A stretch of DNA of 64,000 nt, taken from assembly GCA_963281255.1 (NCBI GenBank), contig OY725498.1:4588001-4652000 (forward strand), written 5' to 3'. The translations under genes were made by a program, and so were the position numbers. Below the pieces are notes generated by a model that saw nothing but the letters and a program-made list of their open reading frames with translations, did no database searches and was not told the origin of the DNA. This DNA comes from Aphrocallistes beatrix. Its lineage: Eukaryota; Porifera; Hexactinellida; Sceptrulophora; Aphrocallistidae. Shown here piece by piece: positions 9,405-20,806 of this stretch (position 1 is the first letter of the stretch; each line of letters starts with the position of its first letter).

Positions 9405-12400
9405 TTAAGCGTTGGAGAATTCCCACAGTTTGACGGTTTTGTCTGTGGAAGAGTTTGCCATCCATTTAGCATCTTCTGAGAAGCGGCATTGTATTATTTT
9501 GTGCGGGTACTTTCCGATCTGATGACTGATGCCGGCCTCAGGGTAGGTCAGTTTTATTTCTCCGTCGTAGCTGCCGGTGAGGAGAGTGTCAGAAGTCGCG
9601 GGTTTGAATCGAATAGAGCGAGTGTCCTTACGATGAATCTACAAATAACAAGTTTGGGATACAAACACGCTTGTAAATTTTTTAATTTTAACTGTAATTT
9701 TTAAGGCGAATATTTTTGAGATTAAAGAAATGAATTGCGCATCTCTCCACGTTATCTCACAGAACTTAACTCACTTTGTTGGAGTATATACATTTGTTGC
9801 TTCTTCTATCAAACATTAGCACTGTTCCATCTTCACAGCTGACGGCTACTCTCATGTCTTGACTATCGCTACACACAGAAGAGGGGATGGAGGGAGTTTG
9901 GACCTCCCACACACACTCACTATTCCGTACATCCCAAACCCTCACCCTCTCGTCCTGTGCACCTGTCACTAGCGAGTGTTCTGAGACAGGGTACACCTCG
10001 TTGATTAGTCCCCCATGCGTTAGTGTGGTTAGGACCTCTGTGTGCTTGTTCAGGTCTACAATGGGGACTTTGCCATCTCCTGCGCCTCCACTCGCTAACA
10101 GGTTTTCACATAGAAACCCTACTGTCCTTACAGTGCCTGTATAATGTATACCATCAATTTACAGTTGAATTAGGAACCTCAATAAACCGCGTTTGTGAGC
10201 ATATAACTTCTCACCTGAGTGTATTTTTATCTGCAGTGGTTCTTCCCACTCTGTTACTTCCTGTAATGCGGTTTCGTGCGGCAATTTCAACACATTGATT
10301 GTCTGGTCATTACTCGCGGAAGCTAACACACTCCCATCTCGGTTCCAATCCAGACTGTATAAGCTGCCTTTATGGTAGTTCGTGAAGCTTTTGAAAGGAA
10401 CTATTGCGTTCGTAGGGTTGATACTATCAGTGTGGCTGTAATACTGACAGAGGTATAGGTTCTTTGAGTTTGCTCCTATCGCTAGAACTTTCTGCTGTGG
10501 ATGGAAGCTTACAGAACGAATCACTTGTTCATCTATTAATTGGCCAATCAGCTGTACATATGGACGCTCTTGTCCCTGTTTAGGGAGACTGTTTTCAGGT
10601 AGTTTATTAGGGGTACACTCTCTACTGGTCTCATCTGATACCATGAGTTTGTAACTCTGCTTCTCTACTAGGACAAAATTATCATTCTCTGTCTCCTGGC
10701 CGCTTGTGGGAATTACATCTCTCATCTCTACGATAGTACAATGGAATTTGATAGAGTATTTCTGTGAAATTTATTAAGCAACTGCCTACATACTTTAGTA
10801 TTAATTTTTTTATTTAGCTTAACTAACCTCTTTGCACTTCAATTTCTTGTGTCTTCTTCTCTTTATTATTCTTCTCCTTCAATTCTCTCCCAATTCCTAC
10901 CACCCATTGGACTGCCCTCGGTATCGTACTACTGACATCCACCACCGGTGCACTCGAATCCTTGCTTTGAACCGACTCAGCCACACCACTGGTTCCATCT
11001 AGATCGAGCTTCCTAACTATTTGACGCTGTGGTCTTGAGGTTTGAGTGCTCAATGCTAAAAATAAAATTACGTTTTTAATACAGTTCCTATACGTGACGC
11101 TTTTTTCCAATTCTCAGCTGTGCTATCGATGTCTTTACTAAACAATTGTAACTCTAAACTCTATGCTTCACTTACAAGACTGTTTCGTTTTTTTTTTTGT
11201 TTGCACGTTTGTTTGAATGGGTTGAATGGGAGATTCATCTGGTAGCGGCGTTATAGCAGACCTCACCCTATCCGGTTTGGGAGTGGATGAGTCGCAGCCA
11301 GGGGTAGGGACATCGTAGACCCTAGCCATTGATAGAGGTGTAGAATGACCTGTTTCATCTCCAGATATACTCCTTGAACCTTTTTGCATGTAAAAAATAT
11401 TAAATATAGTTATGTTTACTATGGATCCATGGTGTTATGTTATAGAGAATTACCTTTGTGTTGTTTGTGTCGTGAGTTGGCGTAAGGAATGTTGACACTC
11501 TGAGATTTCGGTTCTGGGAGGGGTGGTTTACTATAATCTTGTCCTTCTGAAACAGGTCTCTTTTGTGTTGGTATCTCTACAGCGTTATCTAACGCAAATA
11601 CAGTAAACTATCTTTATACCGAAACTTATCAGCAGATATAGCTTTCCTTTACCTACCTTGCACTTTAAATTCAACTTCTTTCCCTCTTTTCAAGTCGAGA
11701 TTATTCATCATTTTCTCCATATTATCTTCATTGAATCCGTTGGTCTTTTTCTTTGGTTGCTTGAACATGTCAGCTAGTAGGGTCGAGCTCATATTATCCC
11801 CAGTGTAAAGCTCTGTAGTCAAAGATGCACGTTCTAACTTAGCAGAATCTCTCTTCTCTCTTACTAGTGAAAAACTACCTCCAATGTTAACATACGGCGT
11901 TTCCTGTTTCAGTTTCTCTTTCTCACAGACTATGTCCAACACTTTCGCATCTCTGTGATCCATTCTTGTTAAGAGATTTGAAATATCTACTAACTGAGTG
12001 CTATTCAAACTCAGATTGTCTCCATTTATTAATTCATTTTCACACCTCTCATAGAGTAACCCTTTTGCAACAAGTTGTACGAGTCTTCCCTTTTTATCCT
12101 TACTCGAATCAGCTCCACTCAAACTGCCAGTGCTCACAGGCCTACCTTTTCCGAGTACTTTAGTTAACGCAAGTATTAGTTCCTCAGCCAACTCCAGCCT
12201 AGCACCAGCTACGGACCAGTTGCTGAATTCTTTCTGTAGAGCTATTTCAGGCAATGTCAGTAAGATGCTTAGCCTGCGATGCTCCGTTTCAGATAGACCG
12301 AGAGTTGCTAACTGCTGTAGCGTAAGGACAAGCCGCTTGTAGTGTTCCACCAACTCAAAAGTGTTCTTCGCATCCACAGGGGCTCCTCTTAACTGCTCAA

Positions 12401-12710
12401 GAAATTCTTGTTTACAAATTTTTATTTTCACAGCGACTAGATCGAGTCCGCTCACCCCTTCGAGGGGAACAAGGAACTTGAAGATCTGGTGCCATTGTCC
12501 CCGGAGCGCCATGTCCCTCAAGCAGTACATCTCCACTGATAGCGGCTCAGAGCACACCCCACATTCCTGTTCCAACGCTCGCATCGAATTCACCAATCCT
12601 GTCTCTTGTAGGAACTGGAGCACAGCTCGTAGCAACTCCTCGTGTTGTACTACGACGTGCGACTTTTCTCGCTTCTCTTCCCTTCCCACGTCTTCGTTAT
12701 TTTCGGTCAT
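9405..12710 (-). CDS. WDR47: WDR47/nemitin: LisH-CTLH and WD40 microtubule-associated protein
   Basis: Seven exons: 12710-11657, 11588-11454, 11379-11176, 11055-10828, 10727-10215, 10136-9775 and 9638-9405. All keep frame; 909 aa, close to human (~919). The N-terminus has LisH and CTLH helices (LLRAVLQFLQETGLVNSMRA), and GRLVQLVAKGLLYERCENE matches the WDR47 conserved block. A linker of about 350 residues, mostly polar, follows. The C-terminal WD40 propeller includes IRSVSFHPQQKVLAIGANSK, HKGSLYSLDWNRDGS, ERVRVWDVR and a final KTVKLWEF. WDR47 orthologues act on microtubules and neuronal or ciliary transport. The large first exon carries LisH/CTLH and the remaining introns are 55-120 bases. 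It converges with the R3HDM4-like gene. Confidence 0.93.
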
Positions 12711-13073
12711 TGTCGATTACTTTTCTATGCTATAATATGCTCATAGCTTAAATACGTTTCGGTATAACGGACTCGAAATCCAACAAGTACCCACTACATA
12801 TGATAGCTTTCCCTTTATTCTAAATTATTCAAGTCAAAGAGTTCGTTCTATTATGTTAACTTTTATACTATATAAATTAACCATCTATCATCTTCCTCTA
12901 TACAAATTCTATTCAAGCTATCTAATTTAATTAATTTCTAGGTATTTCTCATTGCTTCTTTCAGCAGTCACTGAACACCTCGACTTGACATTGAAACGTA
13001 AGTCATCTTTCGTTTAGCAACTATTTGATTTCCTTTGAAATACACCACTAATTATGCATTACATCAACCTTTG
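12711..13073. other. upstream region of WDR47
   Basis: AT-rich spacer between divergent WDR47 and a doubtful small ORF. A donor-like AAAC/GTAAGT at 12998-13003 suggests a 5' UTR intron on the plus strand, but I could not pair it with an acceptor. Confidence 0.35.
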
Positions 13074-13241
13074 ATGGATTCAAGTTCCCTTTGCAAAGAC
13101 GTGTGTGATGAAAGTATTTGTGTAGGTCTTAAAGCACCTGGAGGACTCTCTCTGATTCAGTTGGAATGTAATCACGAGTTTTCGGAAGTTGAAAAACGCT
13201 TTGTTGATGCAATCAAAACGAATAAACGGATTCAACACTAA
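13074..13241 (+). CDS. small hypothetical ORF, 55 aa
   Basis: From ATG 13074 to TAA, beginning MDSSSLCKDVCDESICVG and ending KRFVDAIKTNKRIQH. The composition looks protein-like (acidic/Cys start, basic end), but I recognise no family. There is also an antisense open frame over it (13322-13080), so coding status is uncertain. It could be the last exon of a spliced gene whose 5' part I did not find. Confidence 0.25.
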   Translation: MDSSSLCKDVCDESICVGLKAPGGLSLIQLECNHEFSEVEKRFVDAIKTNKRIQH

Positions 13242-13531
13242 CCATTGGCCTGTACATATGTATAACTTCATAGGTAACTCACACACCCCATTATGGACCA
13301 TAATTCCGTAGTGCATGCACACTTTAGTAGGGATATGTTATTCTATTTGCTATTTTATATGATTTCGCTTAATTAATACAGTATATATCAACCTCTAATG
13401 AACTGGGTTAATCTTTATATACATAGAGAAAGTATAATAGTAGTAATCAGCAGCATGAAAAAGGGAGAAATACACCTGAATGTTTATGCTACGAGCATTA
13501 GAAAAGCTACTCTCAGTTCTAACTGGGGCAG

Positions 13532-15250
13532 CTAGAGATCTTCGTTCGTTACTTCTCCCCCTGTAGAAGGTATATCTTCCCTTTCGGAACTGCGCTGTTG
13601 TTCATATTCTATACCTTTCGAACTTTCCTCAATTCTCTCCGGTTCCTCATTTGAGTTGATAAAGTCCGAATCTTTGAGGTGTGAAGTGATGAGAGGCGGG
13701 CTCGGTTCGATTAGAGGATCCGGGTCGGTTAGATCGGGGCTAACGGAGAGTAGGTTCTTCTTCAACTCTTGGGTAGGGCTAGGATCCATGACAGCTGTCA
13801 ACTGCACTGGTTGGAAGCCATTTGATTCTGATAATCTTTCTAATGCGACTGACTTGTGCTCTACTATTGAAATAAACAAATTAATGTATTAGATCATGAT
13901 CGATTGATCGGATTGTATAATGCACATTTATCACAGAAGATTTCGTTTAACTTACAAGCACCATAGCTTGCCCCTGGTGGAGCAGACTTCCCTTGTTTCT
14001 CCATCTCTTCCAGGGTTCTTAATTCCTCAATTAACTCCGCCTCGCACGTGCTAAGCCTAGCTGAGTCTAACGCAGTATAAGGAGTGCCGACGAACTGGCG
14101 TAGGTGTATTTCAAGGTAGAGGTTCACTTCGCTACTACGGCTGAGGTAAGGGAAATTGCCTCCAGTCTTAAGATGTGCTCGCTTTGCGTGTGGATAACAT
14201 TTGTACATGTCATCTTTAACTCCCTGCGTGATGGCACACTCATCAAATACATCCATTATCGTCACCGCAATATCTTTCAGATTCTGGGGTTCCACATAAC
14301 TCTCAGAACAGTTCAATGTTAACCTGGAGGCGAGTTCTGACCTATAGAGAAATATTTCACCTTATTTGATAAGGTAATATGCTACCATGATGCAAGTATA
14401 TTCCTCGCATTATTCCCCTTAACTGATACACTCACTATTTCTTAGTCACTGCTTAATTAAGCAGGTGTATTTACTTGTCATTCTATGTGGTCCAATCTAG
14501 TTATTATTCCTTTTGTAGTCATTCACTCACTAAAATCATGAGATTGCATATTATAAATCATATTTTATGCTAAATAAATGTAGATAGTACTCCGTCTTCT
14601 TAAAATGAATGTTTCAAACTTCCTGTAGCCGAATTGAAAAGTTATCTAGCAGGTATTATTAATAATTACCTGGACAACGCATCCAGACGATCAACCATAA
14701 AGTCTGTTGCTTCAGCCACCCTAGCTTCTAGGTGGTCAGCTGGAAGATGCTGCAATAAAGTTCTTCTCAACATGAATGCGGGTAAAGTCCAGTATATTCC
14801 GGACAGATTACTCTGTCTGAAGACAGAAGTATCGTGGAACGAGTTGCAAAGGAAAACGGAGTGGACCCTGTTTGAAAGCATCGTAGATTCAACAAATTTC
14901 TGCGCCAAATACCCACCGAGACTAGCTCCGAACAAATGCACCCTCACCAGCCCCAACTGATCGATCAGCCGCGTCAGTCCTTTTACAAACTCGTCGATGG
15001 TCCAAAAGACAGGGTAGCTTAGAGTTATGATGCGGTATCCGCGGGTTGACAGGCCGATTGTTTGCTTGTAAAATCCATCCGCTGTGCCTATGGCCGGTGG
15101 CAAGCAGAGGAGAGGACAGGTTATGTGCTTAGGACCGGCGTCATACAGGGTCCATGTCTCATTGTCAATGTCCACGACCACTTTCTGTTGTGAGATGAGA
15201 GCTCGGAATTTTATATAATCTTCCTCCATGTAGTTTTTATATTTCGCCAT
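13532..15250 (-). CDS. SPG21: maspardin (SPG21/ACP33), alpha/beta-hydrolase fold
   Basis: Exons 15250-14670, 14341-13956 and 13863-13532 join in frame to 432 aa. The first two encode a full maspardin alpha/beta-hydrolase fold: [28 protein letters not shown], the nucleophile-elbow-like [24 protein letters not shown], then IMDVFDECA and [14 protein letters not shown]. Vertebrate maspardin (~308 aa) is an endosomal/trans-Golgi protein, mutated in Mast syndrome, and not a proven hydrolase. This copy has about 120 extra C-terminal residues, mostly acidic/Pro-rich and unstructured, encoded largely by the third exon. The second exon alone nearly completes the conserved domain. Confidence 0.93.
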
Positions 15251-15507
15251 TTCAGAAGAAATTCTAATTCGATTATATCACTTAATTAATTCAACATTTG
15301 TAAGCGGGGAACGTGGAGATTGGGGAATGATAAGTGAGTATTATTAATTTGTTTACAATACTAATAAATAACCAAAATAATTTGAATATTAAATTGAATC
15401 CATTCTAAGTACAGTGTTACACTCATCTCAAGTGATTCTGAGAAAGAGAGAGTGGTGAGTGAATTGGTTAGTTCAAGTGTGTACGGTTTGATGCCTAGAT
15501 TGGGCTA

Positions 15508-18500
15508 TTAATAGATACGCTGTCTCACTTCATCTTGGAACACAGACAGCCCTCGCAAGATGAGGTAGAAGTCGCCCTGAGGTGATCAATAAACCATTAT
15601 AAAAGGACATTTTTCAGAATACGTACGTATACTTTATTTTACTTACGGAAGAGTTGATTATTTTCGGCCGTTGAGAGCAGAGATTACGACAGGTTTGGAG
15701 TAGGTCAAAAGACTCCTCATTCTCAATACAGTCCATTCCAATGAAGAGTGCACAGAAGATCCCACAGAGATTAGTACCCAATCTATTCCAGCATGTTTTA
15801 AAAAATATATTTTTCGTACACTATAAACGCCTCACTTACTTATCATATAATAAGATAGAACGTTTGCGTTGAAGACTTGGGTTCGTGTTTCGATCTTTCT
15901 TGTACAAACTTCTAATATTGTTTACAAACAAGACCAACTCTCTGATAGCTCCCAATGCAATTGTGTTAGTGTTTATTTCAGAGTAATTTGTTAGCAACCG
16001 AGTGTTAAATCGAAATGTGTAATGAGTCACATGATGTTCCCTTGCTCCCTATAACATATAAATTCATTGATTTATCCATGTGTATGTATGAAAAAATGAA
16101 TTAACACCCTTCCTTACCCATTTGATGAGTAATTTTCTCTCCACAAGATATTGCTCTTCTTTAGGAATACATTCAAGGCATTTCACTCTCATAAAACCAA
16201 ACTCCAGCTCAGATTCAGCTTCGTTGGGGAGATAAGCCTGAAATATATGGAATTTTACAAAAATATATCTTTGCAAAAACTCTTTCTGATTATGCAATAA
16301 AGGTATAATTTTATCAAAGTATTCAAAAACACAACTTACTTTGGCGCAATGCATTTTCATTATATTCGTAAGTGTAAAAATCTAATTAAGTTATGATAAT
16401 ACTTACCTGCTCCACGACACTTCCTTCAGATTCTAAACTGAAGGCAGATCCATCTGTTGCACTGAGGCTGGCTTGCAATGCCACAACGCAAATACTACTT
16501 TGCTGCAACAACATTGACCAGAAATCAGTCGTAGAGGTGGGCAGTGGCTCTTGAGTTACCACAAAGTTATAATCTAGCCAATATCCCTAATATCAGTAAA
16601 TTTGCATAAAGATGATTGCTATAATTTCAATTCAGGTAAGTGTCAATTTTAATTCAGTTAATTGAATTTCATTTTGCTCCTTCTTGCAAAATAAAATCAT
16701 TTGAAAAGTGTCAAGTTGCTTTTATCGAAGTAAATAATTTGTGGATATAATGACATATGTGCCAATTTATTTCACTGATGTAGGCATGCATACGAAGTTT
16801 ATTGCACCACCATTATTCGCTAATTACAAAGTTCAACAGCTGTTTGTATGGGCGTAAACAGATGAGTGATTTTATCTTCTTTGACTCTGTAACTAACCTG
16901 AACAAAGTTCGCATTAATGTACGAATCTTTTGGTGATATTTCAAAACTTCCTTTCTCTTGCTTAAACTGTAGTAGAGGAACACTAGATCGTTGATCTATG
17001 CATTTTAAGATAGTCAATTATATTTTAAAGATATAAATTCAGATTACTTCAAAGTTATAAATAGTCAGTTTCCTACTTTAGTAAAAAAACGGGCATGCCT
17101 AATTTTCGGGACGGGACGGCATCCCGTCCCGAAAATTAGGTACCTTTTCTGTCCCGTCCCGGAGATTAGGCATCTTGACTCGTCCCGTCCCGGAAATTAG
17201 GTACATGATGGTTCCGTCCCGGAAATTAGGCATGCCCAAAAAAACACCCTACAAAATTAAAAAAACCTGACATTTGTTTTATGTTAGCTAGTGAACTGAC
17301 TATAGAAAGTACCAAAGTCATCTATTTTATTTTAAATTTTAATTGAATAATTGTCCCAAATGCTCCGTAAGATTTAATTACTTAAGAAGTTAGAACCCAG
17401 GTCTAAAACATACAGGGCAGAATGCTGTAATCTCTGTTTTTCCCTGAATTCACCATGTCACCGGCAGTTGGATGAGTGTAGAAACTTGTTGGATCAGGGA
17501 GTTTCTAGAAAATGATATATGCCAAACCCTTTTAGTTCCATTGAATACATTGTGCTAGCACGTATAAGTTAGCAGAATCATTACTTTATCTTAAGTGACT
17601 TTGGATAATTTATTCAATACTTTAAGATATAAATGTACATTGAAAATGTAGACATTATTTTGAAATTTACAACAATCTACAGCCCCTGTTACATAGGAAA
17701 AAAGTTTGTTGTATTTTCGATCATTTTGTGAAATCACGTAGTCTATTTTTTAAGTATAAAATGCAACTGATCAATAATTCAACAGAGAAATAAATTTAAA
17801 AACCAAAAATGAATTTAAATCAACATTTCAGCACTATTAAATCTACTCAAATGGAAGCAGACTTAAAATTGATTAACACCTCTAACCTTGAAGTACGAGA
17901 TGTATTATATGAAAAACCGGACGTATTAAAAATAAAAATGGCTGATCAAGGCCTAAATCCTCAAGAAATTTCGCAGTTACAAGCATTCAGAAAGAGGGAG
18001 AGAGCTAAAGTTCAAAAGATTAATGAGAGTTCAGAATTGGAATCTTCTATTGAGAAGTTAAAGAACGAAAAAGCTAGGCTTGAGTGCGAAAAGTCCCAAC
18101 TGAGAAACGACATTCACATGTATGAAAAAATAAAAAAAGATTCTGAAGATTTTGAGGAATCTTTGGATTACCTTAAATTGTGCAGTCCCACGCCGTTTGA
18201 CGCAGAACCGTACTCTCAATACATCCCCACCAAATAGCCAAGACAATTTTTAAAAAATCAATGCAACGCAACAATCTTTAAACTTCACGTTCTTACTTCA
18301 TCTACTTTTTGCAATCATGCCTATTCAGTCAAGCAGCCACTTACGATTAATTAAATGTGTATTCAATTTGTACGTAACATGTTTTTATTACATCAGTTTA
18401 TGCTCATTAGTAACTTACAATGACCATCTGTTCTACGAGTTGAGTATCAGCAGTTAATTGAGAGCATTTAGACGCTAGCTCATGAGAGGGGATAACCGTT

Positions 18501-20774
18501 ACTCCACATATGTAAGCCTCAGCTAGGGCATCATGTAGGAAAATATATTGTGCCTATAAAAATCACAAATAAAGGGGAAGCTTTAAGGTGTTAGGGTAAT
18601 CGGGCCTTTGTTGCACTCGTCCTTACCAGACTCTGCACCATGTACCCCCGTTCTCCTCTGAGCGCTTCTACTGTCTGCTTCACCTCTATCCTCCCTTCTA
18701 CAGCCATTCTCTGTAGCATGATGTCCAGCATTATGAACGTCCCAGTTCGTCCAACCCCTGCACTAAAGGCATCGTAACTACTCAGTTACAAGCAATTCAT
18801 TTCCATCGATTCATGAATGCGCGCCTGCTTACCTACAGTGGACTAGGATAGGCCCATCCTCTGGCTGAACAGCTGACCGCACTCTCCGAACCAGAGCCAG
18901 CAAGGGGCCAGCAGTTAGGGGAGCGCCGAAGTCAGGCCAGCCTGTGAACTGGTAGTGAGTGAGCTGTCTCACAACTACGGATGGCGGCACCTCTCCTTCT
19001 ATCTGATCAGATGGATGTGTGGGGGTCAAGCTACTGAAGCTTCCAGATGGCGTGATAGTCGGTATCTGAGAGAGATCAGTGTAGTTTTAATTTCTAACTT
19101 CAAACATTATATCTATGTACAATCTTACAAGTGACAGGTTGAATGTTCTTGTGATGTAGTAAGGAGTTTTGCGCTTGTGTATTAGGCTAACTCGAATTTT
19201 ATCAAAATCACTGGAGGTGCCTTCGTCGTTGGGCCAGTAGCTAGTACACTTTGCCTATTATAAATATTAATAATATGTGCGAATTCTCATCCTAAAATTA
19301 GTTTATATGATCAGTGTACCCTTCCATTCTCAATCAAGTTGCAAGCCATGATCAGCTGAGAAATATTATCCTGCCATACCATCCACCAGAAATCGCCTAC
19401 AGTCTCTGGTAAAGGGCCTAAAGAACGAGCAAAATAATTACAATTCATTCACCCAGATTGTAAACCCCCTGAGAACATATTAGCATGGATTCGGGGGATA
19501 TATAAATCTATAACTTTTACCTTGTGCTGCGATGTATTCACGGTCCTTATTGTAGCCCTTTAGAGAAAATAATAAATGTGAATAAATCGTATATTTTACG
19601 ATGTTAGTTAGTTACGTCTTTTTTTAACGAACAGAAATATAGTTTGCGTTTATGAATCCGTTATCTCCCTCATCTTTGCCGGATTTTGACAGTATTAACT
19701 CTTCACTATCTCCCGCATCATGTCTGTTGAGGATAATCCTACTGTGTTCATCTATCAACAAATTTAATTAATAATACTATCAATGCTAATATATTTACTT
19801 AGGAATTTTTCACTTGGACTAACATGGAAGAATATTCTTGTATCTATTCTTCAGTGCATTTTCAGGCTTGAATGCTGCTACAATTGCAAAGTCTTCTATC
19901 TGATCAGGCAGAGCCTAAATTATGGAGACCCATATGTGAATTGGAAAAAATGCAGCAATTTGCATACGTAATTAAATATGTGGGAAATAAAATGTGCCAT
20001 AGAAGTTGAGCTATATCAAGACGATAATGACCCTCATTTAAACAGCTGAATCTGTGCTTAGCTAACCACTATTTCATATATGCTTGCTATAAAAGTCATT
20101 TCCGGTCATTGATCCAATTAATCTAATTCATAAATACATTGTTATACGACCTCATATTCCTCTTTGAATTGCTTATCTCTATCCTCATGCATTGACGTAA
20201 CGTGCACTACAAATTCTTCTAAAGACATTCCATCGATTGATTGTATTCGTCCTTTTGCTGATGGTCCAAGTGGAGTGGAAATTCTAACGCTGAGCTTCTG
20301 TTTAAGTGATCTTTCCCCTAAAATAAATTGTAAATTACCTGAATTTGTCATTACACCATTAGAATTACACATTCAATTTCTCCTTGAATCATTTGTTTCG
20401 ACATAAAACGTAGTCATTACAAGGAAACTTTCATCAGAAAAAATTAAGGGTCCAAACTTAGGTGGTTAGATAAATGTGCCAAAATATGCTGATTTAAATA
20501 TCTACAGCAAGCATGGCCCACCCATGTAGTGTCTGCTAAAATGTTTCTTACTTGTTTTCACTTTATTCTTTGTCTTGTGGCATATTTCTTCATTCTTTTC
20601 TACATCCAGCCTTTTAGCAACCTCACCACCGTCTGCAACTCCAGTTCTATGTAAAGCGGTGTAAATTTATGTAAATCAAGGAGATCAACTAACAAAAATA
20701 ACTCACTTTCTCATACACAAAACCAGTAAAAAGGTCAGCACAGGAATTAGTAGGAGTGCGAGTAAGAAGAACAT
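15508..20774 (-). CDS. receptor-type tyrosine phosphatase, active D1 and degenerate D2
   Basis: Eighteen exons, all phase-consistent, 735 aa from ATG 20774: 20774-20707, 20646-20552, 20317-20151, 19914-19824, 19751-19633, 19557-19521, 19417-19320, 19254-19129, 19065-18833, 18762-18627, 18553-18419, 17504-17414, 16995-16898, 16586-16407, 16237-16118, 16048-15840, 15782-15647, 15576-15508. A membrane span (FFLLALLLIPVLTFLLVL) precedes two PTP domains. D1 has NRYKNILP, GFINANYISGY, the WPD loop GWPDFG and HCSAGVGRTG. D2 has KNRDYSILP and YINANF, but YDKLGTNLCGIFCAL replaces HCSAGxGRTGxF, so it is a pseudo-domain. No ectodomain is visible. The span exon could continue upstream to an acceptor-like CATGCAG at about 20832, overlapping UCP4. 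Confidence 0.85.
17091..17237 (-). mobile_element. hAT-type MITE, copy 1
   Basis: 147-bp element with terminal inverted repeats GGGCATGCCTAATTTTC / GAAATTAGGCATGCCC. It is flanked by the perfect 8-bp direct repeat AAAAAAAC (17083-17090 and 17238-17245). The interior is made of GGGACGGGAC-type units alternating with (C)CTAATTT and includes a hairpin at GACGGCATCCCGTC. An 8-bp target duplication is the hAT superfamily mark. It has no coding capacity. It sits in the intron between phosphatase exons 17504-17414 and 16995-16898. Orientation is opposite to copy 2; the strand label is arbitrary. Confidence 0.85.
17809..18237 (+). CDS. small leucine-zipper-like protein nested in a phosphatase intron
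   Basis: Intronless, 142 aa from ATG 17809. Residues about 55-110 form a charged basic stretch followed by a heptad coiled coil (AFRKRERAKVQKINESS, then LESSIEKLKNEKARLECEKS), which resembles a bZIP layout of the Jun/Fos/ATF kind. The diagnostic DNA-contact pattern N-x-x-A-A-x-x-C/S-R is not present: AKVQKINESS occupies that position. It is therefore either a diverged bZIP or simply a coiled coil. The gene lies antisense inside the 0.9-kb intron between phosphatase exons 18553-18419 and 17504-17414. Single-exon form and nesting are compatible with a retrocopy, though no poly(A) tail or parent gene is visible. Confidence 0.55.
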   Translation: MNLNQHFSTIKSTQMEADLKLINTSNLEVRDVLYEKPDVLKIKMADQGLNPQEISQLQAFRKRERAKVQKINESSELESSIEKLKNEKARLECEKSQLRNDIHMYEKIKKDSEDFEESLDYLKLCSPTPFDAEPYSQYIPTK

Positions 20775-20806
20775 CGTGCTAACAGCTAGTATAATATTCC
20801 AATCAA

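Noticed and set aside
13080..13322. 80-codon minus-strand frame
   Set aside because: No family similarity, rich in rare patterns, and it overlaps the equally doubtful plus-strand small ORF.
18762..18840. Apparent YDAF insertion inside the phosphatase signature (HC-S-YDAF-SAGVGRTG)
   Set aside because: It arises only if the acceptor GAGTAG is used. The next acceptor, CCTTTAG before 18762, gives the canonical HCSAGVGRTG in frame.
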